Source of the DNA: Gammaproteobacteria bacterium
Lineage (GTDB): Bacteria > Pseudomonadota > Gammaproteobacteria > Steroidobacterales > Steroidobacteraceae
Direction of reading: 5' to 3'
Length of the DNA: 64,000 bases
NCBI GenBank assembly: GCA_016707425.1
Contig: JADJHU010000015.1
Span: 806,001-870,000, forward strand
Position 1 is the first letter of the stretch; each line of letters starts with the position of its first letter. The notes beneath the pieces are model-generated. The model searched no databases, had not been told where the DNA came from, and saw nothing but the letters and a program-made list of their open reading frames with translations. The translations under genes and the position numbers were made by a program. Shown one piece after another: positions 61,001-64,000 of the stretch.

Positions 61001-63357
61001 GTCCCCTGCACACGCTGAAGGGCGGCGCGCGCATGGCGGGCGTGACGCCCATGGGCGATCTGAGCCACGAGCTCGAGAGTCTCGTCACCCTCATCAGCAG
61101 CGGCGCAATCAGTGCGGACAATGCAGCCGGCGAGGCCTTGCAGGCGAGCCTGGATGAGCTCGCCCGCATGCGCGAGGGCGTGGCGGGCGGGCGGCCCGTT
61201 GCGCCGGCGCACATACTCATCGCCCGCATCCGGGCGCTGGCGCCCGGCCAGCCCGCAGCAGAGGTAGCGCCGCCCGTCGAGCGCTCGCGGGAGCCCGCGG
61301 AGCCGCTCCTGCCGCTGCTGCCGGCCGATGCGGCGGGAATGCCCGAGCCGGTTGAGACCGCGGCGGAGATCCTGGGAGGTGATCGAGAAGTCCCGAGGCC
61401 CGGGTTGCCGCCTGATGAGCTCTCTGCGGGCCCCGAGGCCGTCCTGCCCGCGGCGCCGGCGCCGGTACCCCCCGGACGGGAGCCGCTCCCGGCATCCGAG
61501 CGTGCGGAGATGGCTCGCGTCGATGCGGCGCTGCTCGATCAGCTGCTCAACAATGCGGGCGAAGTGAGCATCGGACGCGCGCGCCTCGAGCAGCAGCTGG
61601 GCTCCATCGATTTCAACCTGGCCGAGCTCTCGCGCACGGTCACGCGCCTGAAGGAGCAGCTCCGCAAGCTCGAGATCGAGACGGAAACCCAGATCCTGCA
61701 CCGCCACGAGCAGGAGGCTGCGCACCGCAGCGACTTCGATCCGCTCGAGCTCGACCGCTACTCGACCATGCAGCAGTTCTCGCGGGCGCTCGCCGAGACG
61801 GCAAGCGACGTTGCAAGCATCCAGCAGCTGCTCGAGACACTCACGCAGGACGCGCAGAACCTGCTGCAGCAGCAGTCGCGCACCATCACGGAGATGCAGA
61901 ATGGCCTGCTGCGCACACGCATGGTGCCGTTCCAGCGCCACGTCCAGCGTCTGGCGCGCATCGTGCGGCAGGCTGCGTCGGAGACGGGCAAGAAGGCCGA
62001 GCTGCTCGTCGAGGGCGCCTCCGGCGAGCTCGACCGGCAGGTCCTCGAGCGCATGCTGCCACCCTTCGAGCACATGCTGCGCAATGCGGTCGTGCACGGA
62101 CTCGAGAGCGTGGAGCGGCGGCGGGCGGCTGGCAAGGACGAATCCGGGCGCATCACGCTCGGACTGCGGCGCGAGGGTGCCGAGGTGATCGTGACCATCG
62201 CCGACGACGGTGCCGGCATGAATCTCGAGGCGATCCGCTCCAAGGGAGCTGCCCTCGGGCTCATTGCCGGGGATCAGGTGCTCTCGGACGAGGACGCGAT
62301 GCAGCTGATCCTCGAACCGGGTTTCTCGACGGCCGGGACGGTCACGCAGCAGGCCGGGCGCGGCGTGGGCATGGACATCGTGGCAACGGAGGTCAAGAAG
62401 CTCGGCGGTGCTCTGCACATGCAGACCACCGCGGGGCAGGGCACGGAGTTCACCATCCGCCTGCCCTTCACTCTCGCCATCGGACACGCGCTGGTCGTGC
62501 GCACGGGCGACGAGCACTATGCGCTGCCGCTGACCACCGTGGAAGGCGTTGTGCGGCTCTCCAAGGCCGAGGTGGCCACGCACCTCCATTCCGAGGCCGC
62601 CAGTTTCGAGCATGGGGGACAGAAATATCGCTTCCAGCATCTGGCCAGCTTCGTCGGGCTCGAGCCCTCGCCGCTGCCGGAAGGCGACGTGACGGTGCCC
62701 GTGGTCCTGGTACGCGCGGGCGAGCACTCGACGGGGCTGATCACGGATGAGCTCATCGGCAGCCGCGAAATCGTCGTGAAGTCGGTTGGGCCGCAGATTT
62801 CTTCCATCCGGGGCATCGCAGGCGCCACCATCCTCGGCGATGGACGCATCGTCGTGATCCTGGACATCGCGGCGCTGCTGCGTGCCGAGTGGCTCGGCCG
62901 TACCGGACCGGTCGTGCTGCGCGAGCGTGGCGACCGGCGCGTGTTCGCGCTCGTGGTCGACGACTCGATCACGGTGCGGCGCGTCACGCAGCGTCTGCTC
63001 GAGCGAAACGGCATGCGCGTCCTCACGGCGCGTGATGGTCTCGATGCCGTGGCGCTCCTGCAGGAGCACGTGCCCGACATCATCCTGCTCGACATCGAAA
63101 TGCCGCGCATGGACGGCTACGGGGTCGCGGCGCACGTCCGCAACGACCCGCGCCTGGCGGACGTGCCGATCATCATGATCACCTCGCGGGTCGGCGAGAA
63201 GCACCGTGCACGTGCCATCGAGCTCGGCGTGGACGACTATCTCGGCAAGCCCTATCAGGAGGCGCAGCTGCTGGAGGCGATCGAGCCGCTGGTCATGCGC
63301 CGGCGCGCACGGCTTGCCGGGCGCAGCGCGACGACGCGGATCGAAGGGCGCGCATAG
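58036..63357 (+). CDS. chpA: Hybrid chemosensory histidine kinase ChpA/PilL
   Basis: The protein has 1773 residues. The N-terminal 600 or so form a helical PilL-N/FimL-like region. Three Hpt domains carry the phospho-His: about residue 667 (AFHTLKGSGRMVGAREL), 836 (ACHTLSGSSKMAEA) and 992 (PLHTLKGGARMAGV). Next are the CheA-type dimerisation segment (LLDQLLNNAGEVSIGRARLE), ATPase domain (AVVHGLESVERRRAAGKDES and GRGVGMDIVATEVKKLGGAL), a CheW-like domain, and a receiver with acceptor Asp 1686 (IILLDIEMPRMDGYGVAA). The P. aeruginosa ChpA has more transfer domains. It directs PilG/PilH. Confidence 0.95.
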   Translation: MAEIASQTLDIAGRELNATLAEARTALENFVEQSENFALLERSAAELHQVQGVLRVLEIYGAALLVEEMQHVVRYLIEGAHERKSQAEALDAVMRAMVQLPGYLERVLAGGRDLALVLLPLLNDLRAVRGSALLSEGTLLLLNLKSDRDAQPAAPAPGEPVLGIEQWARRLRARFQVGLIGWIRGERLEQNLEILAAVAHKLEQIATRQPVFQLWWVTGAVIEALRENGIEGGVSVKRLLGLADREIRRLYEQGEARYCQNPPVELLNNLLYYVARAEGAGPRVAAVRASFRLGELLPVDDAIEQERESLSAPSVKLMQTVAAAIREDLAKVKDVLDIFVRRGGGYPEELAPQVDLLRKIGDTLGVLGLGELRARVQEECARLEDIVAGRLPGDEANLVQVATTLIGVEDRLDEQLVGMILPRARGAQSAEGEDADFQHVQSAVLRECIVNLARVKEAVAQNVGGTLDATGLDGWAELMRGISAGLLMLGKARAVEIAGGIIEQLKMVMRPGGPAMPVQNLDRLADAIVSLEYYMETLQAGRGDPWYMLDNARTCLDSLQQVTERAVPTVAPVDPTVFAQTLRIARAEPVAEVVGDLTATDVPERLAPTLAPHGADRMPAEHADPELLALFVDEAREALSVIEGRFPLWEQNPLEEGALTEMRRAFHTLKGSGRMVGARELAEFAWAIENLLNRLLDRTVTSSPAILATLREALRFLPKLIDELESEGSEPTDVSAIIARAHALAAGRAPETLVPPGEEEAEAGLPPSVAPAPKAVSAAPAPEEPPAPAPGSDDALREIYARETRSNIATVREFLAAEQVRAAPHLLAEDVYRACHTLSGSSKMAEARHGVRLAEPLDHWLRKAFDSALGLGDDDLRLLADCMDAMEAVALHLDEATGFFLAHDVLLERIGRAERELDERIRAAALAAQPPPAAATPALQGEAAPVDYDPEIAAIFCEEATELIEAAQAALLTWNETRGDAERLAGLKRPLHTLKGGARMAGVTPMGDLSHELESLVTLISSGAISADNAAGEALQASLDELARMREGVAGGRPVAPAHILIARIRALAPGQPAAEVAPPVERSREPAEPLLPLLPADAAGMPEPVETAAEILGGDREVPRPGLPPDELSAGPEAVLPAAPAPVPPGREPLPASERAEMARVDAALLDQLLNNAGEVSIGRARLEQQLGSIDFNLAELSRTVTRLKEQLRKLEIETETQILHRHEQEAAHRSDFDPLELDRYSTMQQFSRALAETASDVASIQQLLETLTQDAQNLLQQQSRTITEMQNGLLRTRMVPFQRHVQRLARIVRQAASETGKKAELLVEGASGELDRQVLERMLPPFEHMLRNAVVHGLESVERRRAAGKDESGRITLGLRREGAEVIVTIADDGAGMNLEAIRSKGAALGLIAGDQVLSDEDAMQLILEPGFSTAGTVTQQAGRGVGMDIVATEVKKLGGALHMQTTAGQGTEFTIRLPFTLAIGHALVVRTGDEHYALPLTTVEGVVRLSKAEVATHLHSEAASFEHGGQKYRFQHLASFVGLEPSPLPEGDVTVPVVLVRAGEHSTGLITDELIGSREIVVKSVGPQISSIRGIAGATILGDGRIVVILDIAALLRAEWLGRTGPVVLRERGDRRVFALVVDDSITVRRVTQRLLERNGMRVLTARDGLDAVALLQEHVPDIILLDIEMPRMDGYGVAAHVRNDPRLADVPIIMITSRVGEKHRARAIELGVDDYLGKPYQEAQLLEAIEPLVMRRRARLAGRSATTRIEGRA

Positions 63358-63367
63358 GAGACCACCC

Positions 63368-63844
63368 TTGGCCGAGCGCATCACGGAGATCTACAGCCTG
63401 CTCGTGCCGCTGGTGGACGACCGCCTGATCGTGCCGCGTGCGTGCATTGCGGAGGTCATCGGCTTTCAACCGCCCACGGAGATGGTGGGAGCCCCGCCCT
63501 GGTACCTCGGGACCGTGCCGTGGACGGGGCGCAGCGTGCCGCTGGTGTCCTTCGAGGGTGCCTGCGGTCAGAGCATCCCTCCGGCCTCGGGACGCACGCG
63601 CATCGTCGTGCTGCACTGTCTGGGCGACCGGCTCGACGGCGGCTACTTCGCGCTGATCTCACAGGGATTCCCGCAGCTCGTGCGCGTCAGTGCGGATGTG
63701 GTGCGCCCGGATGCGTCGCGCAGCTTCCCCGAGCGCAGCCCGGTGATCTGCCAGGTGCGCATGCTCAACGAGGCGCCACTGGTGCCCGATCTCGAGCGGC
63801 TCGAGGAGATGATCGCCGACGAGACGAGTGTCGGGGTCGCCTGA
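63368..63844 (+). CDS. chpC: CheW-like protein (ChpC-like)
   Basis: The protein has 158 residues with a CheW-like fold: ITEIYSLLVPLVDDRLIVPR, VIGFQPPTEMVGAPPWYLGT, VPWTGRSVPLVSFEGACGQS. The start is TTG 63368, supported by AGGAGA 8 nt upstream that overlaps the chpA stop region. In Pseudomonas chpC follows chpB (a CheB-type methylesterase); here it directly follows chpA, so chpB is missing from the cluster. Confidence 0.85.
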   Translation: MAERITEIYSLLVPLVDDRLIVPRACIAEVIGFQPPTEMVGAPPWYLGTVPWTGRSVPLVSFEGACGQSIPPASGRTRIVVLHCLGDRLDGGYFALISQGFPQLVRVSADVVRPDASRSFPERSPVICQVRMLNEAPLVPDLERLEEMIADETSVGVA

Positions 63845-63888
63845 TATCGGGTCGGCGGCCGCGCATCGCCGCCCGGCAGAGCGACGGG

Positions 63889-64000
63889 TTACAGATCCCC
63901 GAAGGCCTGCTGGATCGCGCTGAGCGCGGTGATGGCGGCCGTCTCCGTGCGCAGGACGCGCGGGCCCAGTCGCACGGCCCGGAAGCCCGCGTGCAGAGCG
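63889..64000 (-). CDS. rsmE: 16S rRNA (uracil-1498-N3)-methyltransferase, C-terminal end
   Basis: The last 36 codons are inside the window. They read GFRAVRLGPRVLRTETAAIT followed by ALSAIQQAFGDL and a stop. The LGPRVLRTETA signature is the knot region of the SPOUT-class enzyme RsmE. The rest of the gene is past the right edge. rsmE also lies near the chp genes in Pseudomonas. Confidence 0.9.
   Translation of the reverse strand, partial: ALHAGFRAVRLGPRVLRTETAAITALSAIQQAFGDL

Noticed and set aside
60142..63384. A 1080-codon open frame on the minus strand opposite chpA, and a 739-codon one at 57817-60036
   Set aside because: High GC and codon bias of chpA suppress stops in the antisense frame. 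The translations lack any family motif, while chpA reads as an intact multi-domain kinase.

Overview
The window is high-GC DNA from a gammaproteobacterium. Gene content and order point to the Pseudomonas/Xanthomonadales/Nevskiales side of the class: an rpsU-yqeY-dnaG-rpoD macromolecular-synthesis operon, a split cobalamin-dependent ribonucleotide reductase (nrdJa/nrdJb), a yggS-proC-yggT-yggU cluster divergent from pilT/pilU, and ruvX-yqgE-tonB-gshB leading into a Pil-Chp chemosensory operon. The species cannot be fixed from the sequence alone.

Positions 1-11.8 kb are the tail-gene end of a dead siphovirus-type prophage. Two insertion sequences, both on the minus strand, have landed in it. 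An IS21-family element (1-1722, running off the left edge) cuts a minor tail protein gene. A second element of about 3.4 kb (2102-5509; zinc-ribbon protein, DDE transposase, AAA ATPase and a small ORF) cuts the tape-measure gene. Both transposase genes, and the second element's ATPase gene, carry frameshifts. Downstream, four tail-tip genes (distal tail protein, hub-like protein, DUF6950-type protein and J-like protein) are intact and overlap at stop/start codons. The prophage genes stop about 140 bp before a tRNA-Ile(CAU) gene.

Positions 12-18.6 kb hold small accessory genes: a NYN/LOTUS RNase-like protein, a TMEM175-type channel, two cupins, a deleted DUF2784 pseudogene, a nitroreductase, a YncD-like TonB-dependent receptor, an EF-hand protein and a DUF4404 protein. 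Positions 18.6-31 kb are housekeeping: rpoD-dnaG-yqeY-rpsU (minus), then tsaD-folB-folK (plus), a pteridine reductase, a MidA-type methyltransferase, cca, a lipoprotein aminopeptidase and a DegQ/HtrA protease.

Positions 31-43.3 kb hold nrdJa/nrdJb behind a perfect NrdR-like palindrome, a structured non-coding gap, the LysM transglycosylase mltD, an L,D-transpeptidase, ppnN, a ParA-type ATPase, htpG, an FKBP gene broken by an internal deletion, and an alpha/beta hydrolase. Positions 43.3-54.5 kb hold an HU-like protein, yggU-yggT-proC-yggS, three tandem PilT/PilU-type ATPases, a PyrK-like electron-transfer subunit with pyrB, then ruvX, yqgE, tonB and gshB. The rest is the Pil-Chp operon pilG-pilH-pilI-pilJ-chpA-chpC. 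It lacks the adaptation enzymes PilK and ChpB inside the cluster. The window ends in the 3' end of rsmE.

No CRISPR array, rRNA or cobalamin riboswitch was seen. The points most worth a second look are the unfamiliar, decayed insertion sequence, the structured gap at 34.5-34.95 kb with an orphan minus-strand terminator, the stopless aminopeptidase reading antisense into degQ, the internally deleted FKBP and DUF2784 genes, and the third PilT/PilU paralog.
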